This document shows positions 34,154 to 47,369 of a stretch of DNA of 64,000 bases, one piece after another. This DNA comes from Nannobrachium achirus. Lineage: Eukaryota; Chordata; Actinopteri; Myctophiformes; Myctophidae. Every line of letters begins with the position of its first letter. Position 1 is the first letter of the stretch. Location of the stretch: contig OY997648.1 in assembly GCA_963921795.1 (NCBI GenBank), positions 1,772,501-1,836,500 of the forward strand, given 5' to 3'. The position numbers and the translations under genes are program-made. Below the pieces are notes generated by a model. That model searched no databases, was not told the DNA's origin, and saw only the letters and a program-made list of their open reading frames with translations.

Positions 34154-34985
34154 CTGTTGCCATTGCCGCCTGAGTTTAGGCCGCAATTCTGGGGTCTTTA
34201 CACAGATATGTTCTGTTTTTTATCTACCACCTTTGCAATGCATACAGCAGTAAGGCCATGTACAATTACAAGCTCTCTTTTATGCCAAGGGGGCTTGAGC
34301 CCCTGCCCTTATCTGTAAAAAGTGCCCTCTCCAGACCAAGAATGCAATTTTTACTATGGTGAAAGAAATGCAAATGCTCTCTTTCCATTCTATACCTGCA
34401 GGCAGCATTCAAGAGAATTGCACGACGCTGCGACGCGTTGTGAGCTTGCAGGTCTGCTATTTTCAATATTTTCACCAAAAGGCCCTTTTAGAAATGTCAG
34501 CCCCTGCCTCTCTAACATTCTCTGCACGTCCCTGGTGTTCAGTGTCCAGGCCAGTCTGTAATGTAATCTCCAAATGTGGGCACTGTAGTGATGTCAGTCA
34601 GTGATGTCAGTTGGGCATTGTTGATGTCAGTTGGGCATTGATACCATTGTGGCGACACTGTTAGTATCAGTGATGTCAGCATGCACAGAGACGGTCAGAC
34701 GGACAGACATTCAGTAAATTAATAGTTAGATATAAAAGATATTGAGCTATTATAAGATCATATTTAGAACACGTATGATAAAAATAAGATGTAACTATTT
34801 GACTACATATCATATGGCACAAGGCAGATAGCGTAATAAGCAAAACTAAGAACATACATCAGCATTGATCAACATTCTGTAGAGAATCCAAGGACTCTTA
34901 ATAAGTAGGACCTGTTCTGGACCCTTAAACACAGTGGTATTCTATGGATACTGTCAGTATTTCTACAATAATTAACACTAGTAAG
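33621..34985. repeat. Intergenic sequence with (TCTG)n and palindrome half
   Basis: (TCTG)n at about 34110-34158. GACGCGTTGTGAGCTTGCAG with TCTGCTATTTTCA at 34430-34466 is half of the short palindrome. GCTTGAGCCCCTGCCCTTAT recurs from 24330. No credible gene. Confidence 0.5.
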
Positions 34986-35660
34986 ACGCCTATGGACAAA
35001 AAGCGACCTCGCCCTTGCCATCTGTTTGGGCATATGGGAGAACAGGAGATTTACTTCCAATCCAGGTGATGTAGAGTTGATGATGTCAGTGTTGGTCAGC
35101 CCCATATAGAGATCCATGACATCAGGGATCTCCATATGGGCTGACCTGACCTGAGGTCAGGTCAGCTGAGGTCAGCTATAGACATTGAGGCATCTGTAGA
35201 ACCAACCATGTGCTGTAAGACCCCAGACATGCTTACTCTGTCACTCGTTATGTGAAAGTCCTATGACGTCTGAAATCATACATAAAATCCCCTTTATGCC
35301 AATATGGAGATCCCTTTCTGTAGAACCAACCGTGTGCTGTGAGACCCCAGACATGCATCTGTGCGTGTCAGTATCTGTCTCTCAGTCCTTGTCCCCTTAA
35401 TATGGGCATAAAAGGGATTCTATTAGTGTGGTTGCCCTAACAGGGAATCATCTGGGAATCAGATGTAGGTCAGCTCCATATGGAGATCTAGGTGATGATC
35501 CAATCATCTCCATGTACTGTATGGATATCCAGGGTTTGATCTTTGATGAGGTGATGTCACGTTATATCACAATGTCAACAAATTAAGGTATTACAGAAGG
35601 AAAATATGTGACGTTTTCATAGCTAACTGCGACATTCGGTATCAAAACATAATATGACAT
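34986..35660. repeat. 'gggcataaaaggg' family, further copies
   Basis: CCATATAGAGATCCATGACA, GACCCCAGACATGC (twice, 35219 and 35345), GGGCATAAAAGGGATTCTAT and CTAACTGCGACATTCGG are shared with 22.8-23.2, 33.1-33.5 and 48.6 kb. It begins next to ACTAGTAAGACGCC (34978). Confidence 0.5.
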
Positions 35661-37090
35661 GAATAACATAACATAATGGTTTTGTAAATCTCCCAATATA
35701 TTGAGTCAGTTGTTTTTTAGATATGCATCTTACTAGCAACTTATGAGTGCTGGTTTGCATTCACTGTTCTAGTGAGTCTTGAGAGTATATTGTCCAGCTT
35801 GTGAAGTGTGTTGTCAAAGCTTCAACTGTGCTTCAACTAGAACCTCAATGAAATATGAACTCCATTTGTGTAACTCTATCAGTTGTTGTTGTAGTAAGTT
35901 TATACTTTATACTTTACACTTCAGTCAGAGGGTTGTGCAGGCTTTATTCGCTGATGTGTTACTGCACAACACTTGGTGTAGCCTCTTTACTTTGGAATGC
36001 TGACTTGTTTGCTTGCTTTATTTATAGCATGTTCAGAAAAGTATATCATGCTAGCTTACAATGTTGATTTCACATACATTCATGCATGATCGGTGCTGTA
36101 CATATGTATGTGGGTGGGCAAGTTGACACTCTGTCGAGGTGCCAACTTGCGCCTTGTTATTTATATTAGGTCACACTTGTTGGTAACTTCACCGAGAATG
36201 CTGCTCCCTCATTGGCTAGTTTCACTCACTTCTCACTTTCTTTTGTTTCACAGTTTTGTTTATTTGAGATTCAGGGCAAACATTAAACCAAGACTTGTTC
36301 GCATATTATGAGAACCATTTAATGGTCAGGTTTCTCCATTGGCTGTTGTCTTGGGCACCCCGCCTATCTCTTTCAGACCCAGATTACAGAAATTACTCTC
36401 AAAGCCACATTTAATGGTTTTGGATAAATACTCAACATTATAACAATAACAAAGTCCCATTAGAAAGCATTCTATGATCACACACTGTACATGCAATGTA
36501 ATAATGCTTGCACTATAGTTACAGCATAAGCACTCATAATGCTTCATGATTATAATTACTGGTCACTCACTGACTTTTTTCTTTTGGCCAGGATCATCAC
36601 TGGATGGAGTACTTTGCTTTCTTTTAAATACCTTTTAATATTTATAATCATTTTATACTTTTTTATATAGAACTGAAGTACTTTGCTGGGTGTTTTATTG
36701 TATTGTATATTTATGTCTTGATATGCATTGACCCGAGCAAAACAAATTTCCCTTGTGGATAATAAAGATATCTAATCTAATAGTCTCTCAAAAATGGCAC
36801 CAATGCCATTGTAAGCTTGTAGATCTGCTGTTTTCACATGTATCTGTGAAACCGAGTCAAACTAAATGTAACACCTTAACTCCTAAATTCCATGATTATT
36901 TTCGGGGGTCTCCAGTTCAAATATGATTATTTTGAGGGGTCGCCGCCTGAAAAGGACGAGAGCCACTGGTTGTGAGCTTGTCGTCGATCTGCTACTTTTG
37001 AACGTATAATGTAAATCTTAAGTTATTAGTAATAAACTTATTACCAAATCAAAATGAGCATAAGTAAGATCCCAGATTGGCTTTACATTT
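35661..37090. other. Unassigned non-coding sequence with a LINE-tail-like end
   Basis: No gene recognised. At 36705-36780 AAATTTCCCTTGTGGATAAT with AAAGATATCTAATCTAAT resembles the 3' tail of a non-LTR element. Palindrome halves (GCTTGTAGATCTGCTGTTTT, GTGAGCTTGTCGTCGATCTG) are at 36813 and 36972. Confidence 0.45.
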
Positions 37091-38960
37091 TATAATTAGA
37101 CATTTACTGTAGCAGACGCTCTTAATCCAGAGCGATTTACAGTAAGCAAGGTAATACATCAATATCAGGTTTCCATCCACCCATGTTCCGTCGCCAGACT
37201 TTTAAATGCCAAGTTCACCAACCAATGCCAGCAGACTACAACAGACTAGCAGTTTGAAGTAGTCTGTTTGGTGGACCCTCACTATACTATTAACCTTATT
37301 CCTGGCCCTCTCTATGGAGCCTGCCATTGTCTTTTACAGAGGGCGCTAGAGAGTTTTTCTCTGTGTGCTGCTTCAAAAGTAAAAAAAGTAAGGAAGTGAC
37401 AGGGAATTGTCTGTTGCCAAATTTTGCTAAAGAAATAAGCCCAACAGAAGCAAATAGGCTCAGTTTTACTACTTTACATTTACATTAATAGCAGATCAGC
37501 AAGCCTACAATGTGTGTGTGAGCTTGTATATTTGCTATTTAAAACATATTGAGGAAATATGAAATATTTTGAATATAATTGAAACAAATCTGTGTGGAGG
37601 TCCCTGGCACCACATATTTTCAGGTGGGGTTCTGCGACTGTAGACAAATATGTTAATCTGGGGTCCTTGATATGAAAGGACTTGGGAAACACTGGTTTAG
37701 AAAATATTAACATTAACGTGAGTAATCTATCAAAGTGAGTTTAACATTGTTTAACGTTGTTTAATGCAAACAGATAGAACTTTTCTGTGTGGATGTTTGG
37801 GCTGTCAAGACCAGAAAGTAGTTTTTGCCACTCAGTAGGCGTCTTCACATTAATTTCCAGGTATGATGATGATGATGTCACACGCTTATAGGCGGCGGGT
37901 GAGCCAAACGTTTGGAGAGGCTATATATGTGGAAATGGGAGACTCCTCTCGTGCCCGCACGGGCGCGCACAAAGGATTACCAATTTATACACACTACACT
38001 GTGCCAGGATGACATTTGAAATGACAAGCAATAGTATTAGAAAGGATAAAGATACCATGGTATGATTGCACATTATGAGCTTGTAGATCAGCCACTTTCA
38101 GCATGCAACACGTCGCACTACGAAGTATACAGGCTTTACTTGGTACTGGGAGAAGGGAGATGTGTGTTTTGGATGGGCGAGGTGATTCTACACAGCGCAG
38201 CAGCGCAAAATAAACATCCAATGCAAGGGACAATAGTGGGGAACACAGCACCGCGCTACGAGCTCCCTTCAGCCGCACGCCACGTCCATAAAACCATAAG
38301 AACACTGTCACCACATTTACCTCAGACTCAGTGTTTGCTGTTTGGGACACAATCCGTGCTTACTGCTTAAGTCAACAACCTGTGCCTGCTGCATTCGCAC
38401 GAGCAGTGCCACACAGCTGCACGCAGCATCACATGTCAGTGCATGACACATGTCGTAGGTAGACTACTGTTACTGTATATCAACATTATGATCCACCCAA
38501 ATTGAAGCCCGACCACCAATTTAGCCTTGCTGAATTATCAACTGATCGACACTGGGGACTGCAGCAACAGCACACACACACACAAAGCAGCCTATGAGGT
38601 TGAGAAACACGGCCCTCTAAAGTACCCCCCCCCCCCCCCAACCAATGTCATACTGCTAACATCCCTGCAGCCATTTCAGAGCACATTCCTCCTTTCTGTC
38701 TGCCTGACACACACAGACACACACGCAGGCGCGCACACGCACGCAAACACACACGCGCGCGCACACACACACAAATTCATACACACATTCATTACATTCA
38801 CCCATGCATACAAATATTCACACATCTATGGCAGAGGAAACCATGCAATGTATTATCTGCTTATTGTAAGTCGCTTTGGATTAAAAGCGTCTGCTAAATG
38901 CCTAAACTGTACACTCTAAACTGTATGCAAGGCACCAACCTGCTCACCAGGAGCAACTAG
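37091..38960. repeat. Composite dispersed repeat, copy 2, with short (AC)n
   Basis: Contains the blocks of 855-1500 and 41140-41830: GCAGACGCTCTTAATCC, CAATGCCAGCAGACTACAAC, GACCAGAAAGTAGTTTTTGC, TCCTTTCTGTCTGCCTGAC plus a broken (AC)n (38706-38775), and GGCAGAGGAAACCATGC. Palindrome halves lie near 37505-37540 and 38075-38100. No gene found. Confidence 0.55.
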
Positions 38961-39458
38961 GGGTTCAGTGATTAACTTACCAGACCCGCTCAAGTGACTG
39001 GCTTTAACTGCTTTTTGCGTTGATGCTCCCGTTTCATGGAACACTTTACAATGCATGCTAAATATTAATGCTCCAATATCCTATGGTCAATTTAATAACA
39101 TGCTCTTAAATCTCCCTACCTCAGTATGCAATTGTTTTTAACCTACTAAGACCAGAAAGTAGTTTTTGCCACTCAGTAGGCGTCTCCGCATTAATTTCCA
39201 GGTATGATGATGATATCACACGCATACCCTCCATTCTACTGGACTGGTGGGGATGTTTGGAACTCAAAGCCCCCTGTCTGGTCTGTGTTGGTGCAAACTG
39301 CCCTCAGTGTGTGAGAGTGAGATGCTACTGACATGCTTTCCATACATATCTCTACATATCTCTCTCCATGAGTAGTTACACGTAGCGGTCATGTGCAGTA
39401 TGGCTTGACATCTCAGCCAGTGCCTGCCGAGATGCATGATGTGATCCATGCCATAGAG

Positions 39459-39931
39459 CAGGGGTTTTCAAAGTGGGTGACGGGGCACCCTGGGGTGCCG
39501 CCAGATCATTTGATAATATTTGGAATTTATTTGGACATTTGAAAATATATTTGAATTACAAAGTTATTTTCAGTCACTTCTAACCAAAATGGCTATTATC
39601 TCAATGTTTTCCTTGGTAAAGCCAAGCCCTGTTTCATCATACAAGACTGTTGCACAAAAGTAGTGAAAACAGCAGATCTACAAGCACACAACGCCTCGCG
39701 TCGCGAAGCGTTGTGTGCTTGTAGATCAGCTGTTTTCACTAGTTTAGTACATTTTATAGATGATAAATACAAAACGAACGGTTTAGGACATACATTACAA
39801 GGTTTCCACCCGACAACGACGATATGCTATAAATATAAGGTGCTGGGAGTGAAAATTATAATGTAGGGGTGCCTCGGATTAAAACAAATATTTATGGGGT
39901 GACCTGAGACTAAAATGTTTGGGAACTCCTG
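39459..39931. mobile_element. hAT-like non-autonomous element (473 bp)
   Basis: Ends CAGGGGTTTTCAAA and TTTGGGAACTCCTG are imperfect inverted termini typical of hAT elements. Eight-base flanks CCATAGAG (39451-39458) and CTATAGAG (39932-39939) differ at one base, fitting a hAT 8-bp target duplication. The interior carries a 79-bp palindrome at 39662-39740. Confidence 0.8.
39662..39740. repeat. Short palindrome family member (79 bp)
   Basis: AGTGAAAACAGCAGATCTAC pairs with GTAGATCAGCTGTTTTCACT, continuing inward to AACGC and GCGTT. It lies inside the hAT-like element. Confidence 0.9.
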
Positions 39932-40119
39932 CTATAGAGGCTTAGCTAGACCTGTCTGTCAGCACCATGATGGATTCTGGATCAGTGTCTCTGCTCACCA
40001 GTCTGGAGAGCAGACATAAAGATCAGGAAAGATGCTGTCATGTCATGACAGCAAATGTATTTGGGTCCGCATCAGAATAAATACATATGTTGTAATCAAA
40101 TTATTGTCTGAGGAATGCA

Positions 40120-40255
40120 ACAAAAAATATGATTCAACTCAAGTCTCCATGGCGTGAGAAATCAATAGAAAAAAAGTCATATTGGGGTGGACTAGTATGA
40201 CGCCTAAAGGCCCTCTTACATCTAAGACCCTCTTACCCCCCCCCCCCCCCCCCTC

Positions 40256-40314
<59 letters not shown>

Positions 40315-41135
40315 AGAGTGGCATAAAGTAGCTGAGTAGTACCGTAAGTACATTTTCTTAAGTACAATTGAGTCCCCTGGACTCATCCCATCTATTGAAC
40401 AACATCAACACTGGACTGGACTCTGGTCTGACTGGACATTTTACAATTTAGACTTTACTGTAGCAGACGCTCTTAATCCTGAGAGATTTACAATAAGCAA
40501 GGATAACACATCAATGCAATGAGCAAGATAATATATCATTACATCAACATCAGGTTTCCTTGCCTGACTTAAATGCCAAGTTCACCAACCAATGCCAGCA
40601 GACTACAACAGACTAGCAGTTTGAAGCAGTGTGTTTGGTATAGTAGATCCTCACTATACAGCGTATGCACATGCATCAAGTGAATGTGGCAAAGTTTACA
40701 GTTTACAGTTTAGGCATTTAGCAGACGCTTTTAATCCAAAGCGACTTACAATAAGTAGATCAAATATCACAATAATAAACAAATGTCAGTACATCAACAG
40801 CAATATAACAAATGCAAATGAATATCTATCTAGAAAAACAGTATAATCTGTAAAGAAAAATAAAATAATAAAAAAGGTTTCTAAAAAACAAAAAACAAAA
40901 AAATGCTAACTAGCTTCATGTATGGACATTGATTTTCCAGTAGTGCTAAGGGTTTTCGTGGAGTCTGAAAAGGTGAGTCTTCAGTCCACGGCGAAAGCTA
41001 GCGAGTGAGTCCGTTGTTCTAAGTGCGACATGGAGTTTATTCCACAGCTTGGGGGCCAGGAGGGCAAACTGTCTCGGACGAGTGGATTTTTGAGTTTAAT
41101 GTTGCTTAACATTGTTTAATGCAATCAGAGAGGAC
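40120..41135. repeat. (AC)n, SINE-like blocks and LINE-derived fragment
   Basis: Poly-C then (AC)n at about 40238-40310. SINE-like GCAGACGCTCTTAATCC at 40463 and GCAGACGCTTTTAATCC at 40721. GAGTCTTCAGTCCACGGCG and CCACAGCTTGGGGGCCAGGA at 40977-41060 resemble a region of fish non-LTR elements (inference). Confidence 0.5.
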
Positions 41136-41139
41136 TGTT

Positions 41140-41830
<691 letters not shown>

Positions 41831-42358
41831 ACTGTTCTGCTGGACATGTGCTTCTCAACCTTTTCAGGCCAAGACCACCAACATAATCATTTATTACCCG
41901 GCTCGTTTCAATGCTTGATTCTGATTGGTCAGTTGCTGAAATCAGAGGTCTGTTATTTCTGGATAGCAGACCGCTCCGCTCTATAACAGACCGCTGCCTA
42001 ATCAAAGACTCAGAGCACCTGCTGCAGTCAAACTGCGCAGCCTGCGCTGCATGAATGTATTGCCGTATCCAACATGTCAGCCATGTAAACAACCACACAG
42101 CGACATTTACAACTAAACGATCTCAAGAATGTGTTTAAAATTATTTTAAGCGAGAAATAGACAACCTAGTTTCAGAAAATGGATTCTATCTAATCAGCAC
42201 TTCCTTAATTGTTTTCCAAGGCGACCGTGTCGCGCTGGGAGGATGCCCAGCGCAACACTTGTGGAACACTTCCGGCCGTCTGTAAACAAGGAAATATTTT
42301 GTTTTGTTTTTAGTTTTGAGTCAAATTATTAATTGTATTTAGTAGCCGGGTAATAAGC

Positions 42359-42506
42359 GGGATAAATGCTGGCTCCTTGGGGGTTGTTCATATATAACAT
42401 CCCTTCGAACTGATAACTCCCCTCGGCTGGCACCTCGGGAGTTATCAGTCCGTCAGGATGTTATATATGGACAACCCCCGGGCCCCGCGGAGCCAGCATT
42501 TATCCC
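42359..42506. repeat. Palindrome, 148 bp
   Basis: GGGATAAATGCTGGCTCC pairs with GGAGCCAGCATTTATCCC. The inner arms GGGGGTTGTTCATATATAAC and ACTGATAACTCCC are mirrored across CTCGGCTGGCACCTC. Arms of about 65 bp with a few mismatches. Confidence 0.9.
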
Positions 42507-42699
42507 TTACATGTTAACTAGGACCCCCAACATAATCATATTTTAACTGGGGACCCCCAACATAATCATATTTTAACTGGGACCCCCAAAATAATCATAT
42601 TTTAACTGGGGACCCCCAACATAATCATATTTTAACTGGGGACCCCCCACCCTGACGAGCACTGAGAGTTGACATTACATTTTGTATAACACGGTTCTG

Positions 42700-42780
42700 T
42701 TGTGAAAATAGCAGATCTACATGCTCACAACGCCTTGCGTTGCAAAGCGTTGTGAGCATGTAGATCTGCTATTTTCACAA
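42700..42780. repeat. Short palindrome family, best copy (81 bp)
   Basis: TTGTGAAAATAGCAGATCTA pairs with TAGATCTGCTATTTTCACAA. The inner arm CATGCTCACAACGC pairs with GCGTTGTGAGCATG, leaving a short CTTGCGTTGCAAA loop. About 34 bp per arm without a mismatch. It could form a cruciform or, if transcribed, a hairpin RNA. Confidence 0.95.
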
Positions 42781-43384
42781 TTTCTGCCTCTAATATTTGG
42801 CAGTTTGTCCAATGATTATTTTTTTCATTTTAGAAGTATTAAAAAGTCCTTAAATTGTCACTTTAGAAATGTGCAGATACCCTCTATGCACTTAAACTTT
42901 ATGTTGGTTTGTTTACTGTTGAGAGAGAAAACAATGTTGCACATTAAGTTAATCATCTGGGGACCCCCCATAATAATGCCCACAGGTTGAGAACCTCTGT
43001 GTTAGAGAGACATGCAGGGACATCTGGCACTCACAAGCAGCCACACACACACACACGCACGCACGCACGCACACACACACACACACAGCAGTAAAGCAGC
43101 ATTAATGGAAGGTTGTATAAACAGCATTGATTCAGACCTGCTTGTTGCTCTCCTCTCCTCAGAGCATTGATTCAGACCTGCTTGTTGCTCTCCTCTCCTC
43201 AGCTGTGAGGATTTAAACACCCTTTCTTTACCTATAGTTCACTACCTACTGACCACTTCCTGTCCTGTTGGCCTGAGGATCCTGATTGGCTGAAGGCTGA
43301 GGTTTGAACTGTCACTCACTGCCTGAGGCGTCCTGTGGAATGTCCTGCATGTCCAGACCAGGGCGGGGCTCCAAGGGTCTACAG

Positions 43385-43580
43385 GACAAGGACCCCTGAG
43401 CTGAGAGAGATGAAGCAGGGACCCCTTAGAGAGAGAGATGAAGCAGGGACCCCCTAGAGAGAGAGATGAAGCAGGGACCCCTTAGAGAGAGAGATGAAGC
43501 AGGGACCCCTTAGAGAGAGAGATGAAGCAGGGACCCCCTAGAGAGAGAGATGAAGCAGGGACCCCTTAGAGAGAGAGATG
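43385..43580. repeat. 29-bp minisatellite
   Basis: Units of GATGAAGCAGGGACCCCTTA plus GAGAGAGA, about seven copies. A related array is at 48300-48420, and in both places it follows a hAT-like block carrying the palindrome. Confidence 0.9.
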
Positions 43581-43615
43581 AAGCAGATCTACAAGCTCAC
43601 AGCGTCTCACATGAG

Positions 43616-43752
<137 letters not shown>

Positions 43753-43889
43753 ATACATGTGGGTCTTTTCAGGTCACAACAGGTCTGTACCTGACAACAC
43801 AATGTTAGCCCCCCCCCCCCCCCCCTCTCTCTCTCTCTCACACACTCACACTCACACTCTGTGTGTTGGTAGTTTCTGAGTATGTGTCT

Positions 43890-44165
43890 TGTTTAACAAT
43901 GACAGTGAGATACTTGTTGCACTAACTAGCATTGACTGCTTTGGTCTCTTTTTGTAAGACACTTTATGTATATATACTTATATTTAATTCGCCCCCTCTA
44001 TTGATGCACCTTCTCTTTTTGGTACTGTACTGCTCTTGTTTTTACTCTTATCTATTTTTTCCTACTTCTCTGTAACTTTGTAAATAACTGTATACTGCTG
44101 TGCTACAACTGGACAACTAAATTTCCCCCTTGGGATAATAAAGGTATCTATCTATCTATCTATAC
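43890..44165 (+). repeat. Non-LTR retrotransposon 3' tail with (TATC)n
   Basis: AACTAAATTTCCCCCTTGGG followed by ATAATAAAGGTATCTATC is the usual end of a fish non-LTR element. The reverse complement of the same 250 bp is at 46990-47260, and the tail alone recurs at 55650. Confidence 0.7.
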
Positions 44166-44620
44166 CTGTATGTGCAATAATGTATCTGAAAGTCAAAGTT
44201 CAGGAGCACCTGTTGGCACAATCTAGTAGAAACCTAGACCCACCCCTGTTGTGTGGCCGAGTTATGCTTCTCTGGTACAACAGTGGGGTGTTTGGCCCTC
44301 AAAGCCCTCTGCCTCCCCCCACCCCCACCCCCAACCAACAACTCATACTGCTTACTGTAGCCTATATCGCTGCAGGCCGTTTCAGAGTGCATTGCTCCTT
44401 GCAGCGATGGCAGAGGAAACCATGCAAGGCACCAATAAGGACTCTTCCACACTGACTCTGGGGAAGCCCGGGATCCAATCAGCCACTCTACCTCCTGAAC
44501 CACTGCTGCTCCTAGTCTATGAAGTTATCTATGATGAAAGATATGAAAATGGATTCCTAAACCTGACCTCTGAAATGTCTAAGGCCGGCTACAGACATTA
44601 AGAATTTGTTCTTTCAGAGT
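44166..44620. repeat. Composite dispersed repeat, copy 4
   Basis: TTTGGCCCTCAAAGCCCTCT, GGCAGAGGAAACCATGCAAG, AAGCCCGGGATCCAATC and GACCTCTGAAATGTCTAA reproduce parts of 855-1500, here without a long (AC)n. Confidence 0.6.
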
Positions 44621-44839
44621 TCTGGGGGGAGGCAGGGGACAGAGCAGAGCACAATTCATTCCCGATGGAAGTCACATGGTTTGAAGAAGCAAGCTTGCTT
44701 CTTGGTTCCACAGAGGATGCTTAGAGTACCAAAGAACTTGCATAGTGCAAGCACAGAGCAAGTTGTAGGCAGAGCACCCAAGCTGCAACGGGGAGCCTTG
44801 ATGAGACAGGAGGGCAGGGTTCAACTGCCAACCGGGGTC

Positions 44840-45110
44840 CACCCTATGTTCCCCAGGTTCTGTGTTCCCCACTTCCCCCCAAAAAAGGTTCTATGTTCCC
44901 CAGGTTCTGTGTTCCCCACTTCCCCCAAAAAAAGGTTCCATGTTCCCCAGGTTCTATGTTCCACACCCACACTCCCCACAAAAAGGTTCTATGTTCGCCA
45001 CCCACCCTCCCCACAAAAAGGTTCTATGTTCCCTGCTCAACCAAAAAAAGGATATAATGTATGTTCCCCACCAAAAAAAAGAAAGAAAAAAAGCATATGT
45101 TCCCAACTCA
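44840..45110. repeat. 'ATGTTCCCC' minisatellite
   Basis: Variable units of GGTTCTATGTTCCCCAGG with poly-A pieces, around 8-10 copies. The inverse phrase GTGGGGAACATAGAACC is repeated at 45395-45490 and 46085-46150, either side of a LINE fragment. Confidence 0.8.
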
Positions 45111-45519
45111 AATGCAGGAAATGGTGGGACATCTAGGCACTAAGAACATGTGGGCAATCCTAATATAGGTGCCCAGTTGCCCAGGTACTCAGATGTCTCC
45201 ACCCCTAAGTGCCCACATGTCCCTATTGCCCAGGTGCCCACTCGTCCAGATGCCCAGTCATAACAAAAGTATGGTGTCCAGATGTCCTTAGTGCCCCCTG
45301 TCCCGCTAGTATTCGTAATTTCTCCCCATTATTGTGTGTTTTGAGTTGTTATTAACAATTCGAAATGAATGTTTCCTGCATTTTTGGATGAGTGGGGAAC
45401 ATAGAACCCTTTTTAAGTTGAGCAGGGAACATAGAACCTTTTTTGTGGGGGTAAGTGGGGAACATAGAACCTGGGGAAGATAGGACCTTTTTTGGTTAAG
45501 TGGGTAAGTAAGTAAGTAA

Positions 45520-46080
45520 GTAAGTCAATTTTATTTATATAGCACTTCTCACAGAGAAAGACTCACAAAGTGCTTGACATACAATAAAAATACAACAATG
45601 AAAGTAACTGTACAATAAAACTAAAAAACAACAGACATATTACATACAGGACAAAATCAAAAAACAAATTCAGCAAAAGCATTTCTGAACAAAAGGGTTT
45701 TTAGTTTGTTCTTAAAAGAACCTACAGACCTTGCAGATCTCAGGTCCTGCGGAAGGGCATTCCAGAGACTGGGAGCTACAGCCTGGAAGGCTCTGTCACC
45801 TTTAGTGACATAGGTTGTCTGAGGGACGGTCAGTAGGCCTTGGTTTGCTGACCTCAGGGTCCTAGTAGGCTCGTACCATTCAAGCAGGTCAGTTAAGTAT
45901 GCTGGTGCTTGGCCATGCAGAGCTCTATATGTAATTACCAGGACCTTGAAACGGATCCTGAAAACAACAGGAAGCCAGTGCAGGGAGGCTAGAACTGGGG
46001 TTATGTGACATCTACTTAATAATCTGGCTGCAGCATTTTGAATTAATTGAAGACGGTCTATGGATGATTTACTGAGGCAA
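45520..46080 (-). pseudogene. LINE (L2/CR1-like) reverse transcriptase, C-terminal fragment
   Basis: The minus-strand frame contains QLIQNAAARLL, HITPVLASLHWLPV, YRALHGQAPAYL, GDRAFQAVAPSLWNALP and KTLLFR: the conserved C-terminal segment of an L2/CR1-type RT protein. The 3' end runs through TTTATATAGCACTTCTCAC into (TAAG)n at 45504-45526, so the copy is 5'-truncated and target-primed. The first 20 or so residues of the long open frame come from the flanking minisatellite, not the LINE. Confidence 0.85.
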
Positions 46081-46570
46081 GTGAAGAGTGGGGAACATAG
46101 AATCTTTTTGAGGGGGTAAATGGGGAACATAGAACCTGGGGAACATAGGTACGGTCCTCTCTACAGCAGCAGAGCCTGTCTGCAGTGACATGAAACCTCC
46201 ATTTCAGAATGAAAATTATTTTAAGTAAATTAAAGTAAAGTTCGTTTTAGAACATGCTTAAACATTCGACAATAACAATTAATATTACAAATATGTCTTG
46301 TCTTGTCTTGTCTTGTCTTGTCTTGTCATGTCATACATAGTGACATAGTGATGCCTACACAGATGTAATTGATTAAATGTGCTATTCATAATAAATGTTA
46401 AGCTTTTTGTCATGTACAGTGGTGGAAAAAGATAAAAAGAATACTCACATAAAATACTGCAACATAGAAATACTTTGTTATAAGTAAAAGCCTGGAATTC
46501 AAAATTTACTTGAGTAAAAGTATTGTGTTGGCATCAGAATGTACTGCAAGTACCTAAAGTAATTTTTTAA

Positions 46571-46629
46571 ATAGCAGATCTACAAGCTCACAAAGTGTTG
46601 CATGGCGGCACGCTGTGAGCTTGTAGATC
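46571..46629. repeat. Short palindrome family member
   Basis: AGCAGATCTACAAGCTCACA pairs with TGTGAGCTTGTAGATC around AAGTGTTGCATGGCGGCACGC. A further half lies at 46668-46690. Confidence 0.8.
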
Positions 46630-46783
46630 CATTTTATGTGTCACCAAAAAGCAGCAGCAGCCACTTTGTGAGCTTGGAGGTCTGCTATGTCCAATATTTT
46701 CTCTGCACGTCCCTGGCCATAAAGACCAGGAAAGATGCTGTCATGATGCATGTGAGTGCAGTGGACTGACGCCGGGGACTGCC

Positions 46784-46977
46784 CATAAGTCCGAAGGTTC
46801 ATTAGTCCGAAGGTTCATTAGTCCGAAGGTTCATTAGTCCGAAGGTTCATTAGAAGGTTCATTAGTCCGAAGGTTCATTAGTCCGAATTTAGTTAGGGTT
46901 ACTGAGGTTAGGGTTAGGGTTAGAGTTAGGCATAGTATTCTTAACAAATTCGGACTAATGAACCTTCGGACCAATGC
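46784..46977. repeat. Inverted-repeat element with 'GTCCGAAGGTTCATTA' units
   Basis: Five or six copies of GTCCGAAGGTTCATTA at the left, a TTAGGGTTAGGG-like centre, and TTCGGACTAATGAACC at the right. The ends are inverted; the left one has expanded in tandem. Confidence 0.8.
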
Positions 46978-46989
46978 CATGGCATCCTG

Positions 46990-47260
46990 ACGCCTTGCAT
47001 CAGATAGATACCTTTATTATCCCAAGGGGGAAATTCAGTTGTCCAGTTGTAGCACAGCAGTATACAGTTATTTACAAAGTTACAGAGACGTAAGAAAAAA
47101 GATAGATAAGAGTAAAAAAACAAGAGCAGTACAGTACCAATAAAGAGAAGGTGCATCAATAGAGGGGGCGAATAATATATAAGTATACATAAAGTGTCTT
47201 ACAAAAAGAGACCATAGCAGTCAGTGGTTGAGGTAGATGGAAATATAACTCATTAAGTAC
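46990..47260 (-). repeat. Non-LTR retrotransposon 3' tail, reverse copy
   Basis: AGATAGATACCTTTATTATC and CCCAAGGGGGAAATTCAG, then sequence complementary to 43890-44150. Confidence 0.7.
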
Positions 47261-47369
47261 AGTGCAAATCAGGTCTGTTTTAGCATAGTGAAGTGATATT
47301 AATGGATTCCAAATATGATCAAAGTATTCTGAGTCACCCCTGGACCACACTAGGCTAACGCGGACCAGT

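Larger units (their letters stand above)
41845..43001. mobile_element. hAT-like composite element with nested foldback
   Basis: CTTCTCAACCTTTTCAGG at the left and AGGTTGAGAACCTCTG at the right are hAT-type ends, though I found no matching target duplication. Inside are a second element with TTATTACCCGGCT/AGCCGGGTAATAA ends (41891-42356), a 148-bp palindrome (42359-42506), a minisatellite of GGGGACCCCCAACATAATC units (42525-42650) and an 81-bp palindrome (42700-42780). Confidence 0.6.

Noticed and set aside
41845..43001. Exact hAT borders with target duplication
   Set aside because: The ends look hAT-like, but the eight bases on each side do not match, so only a composite element is claimed.
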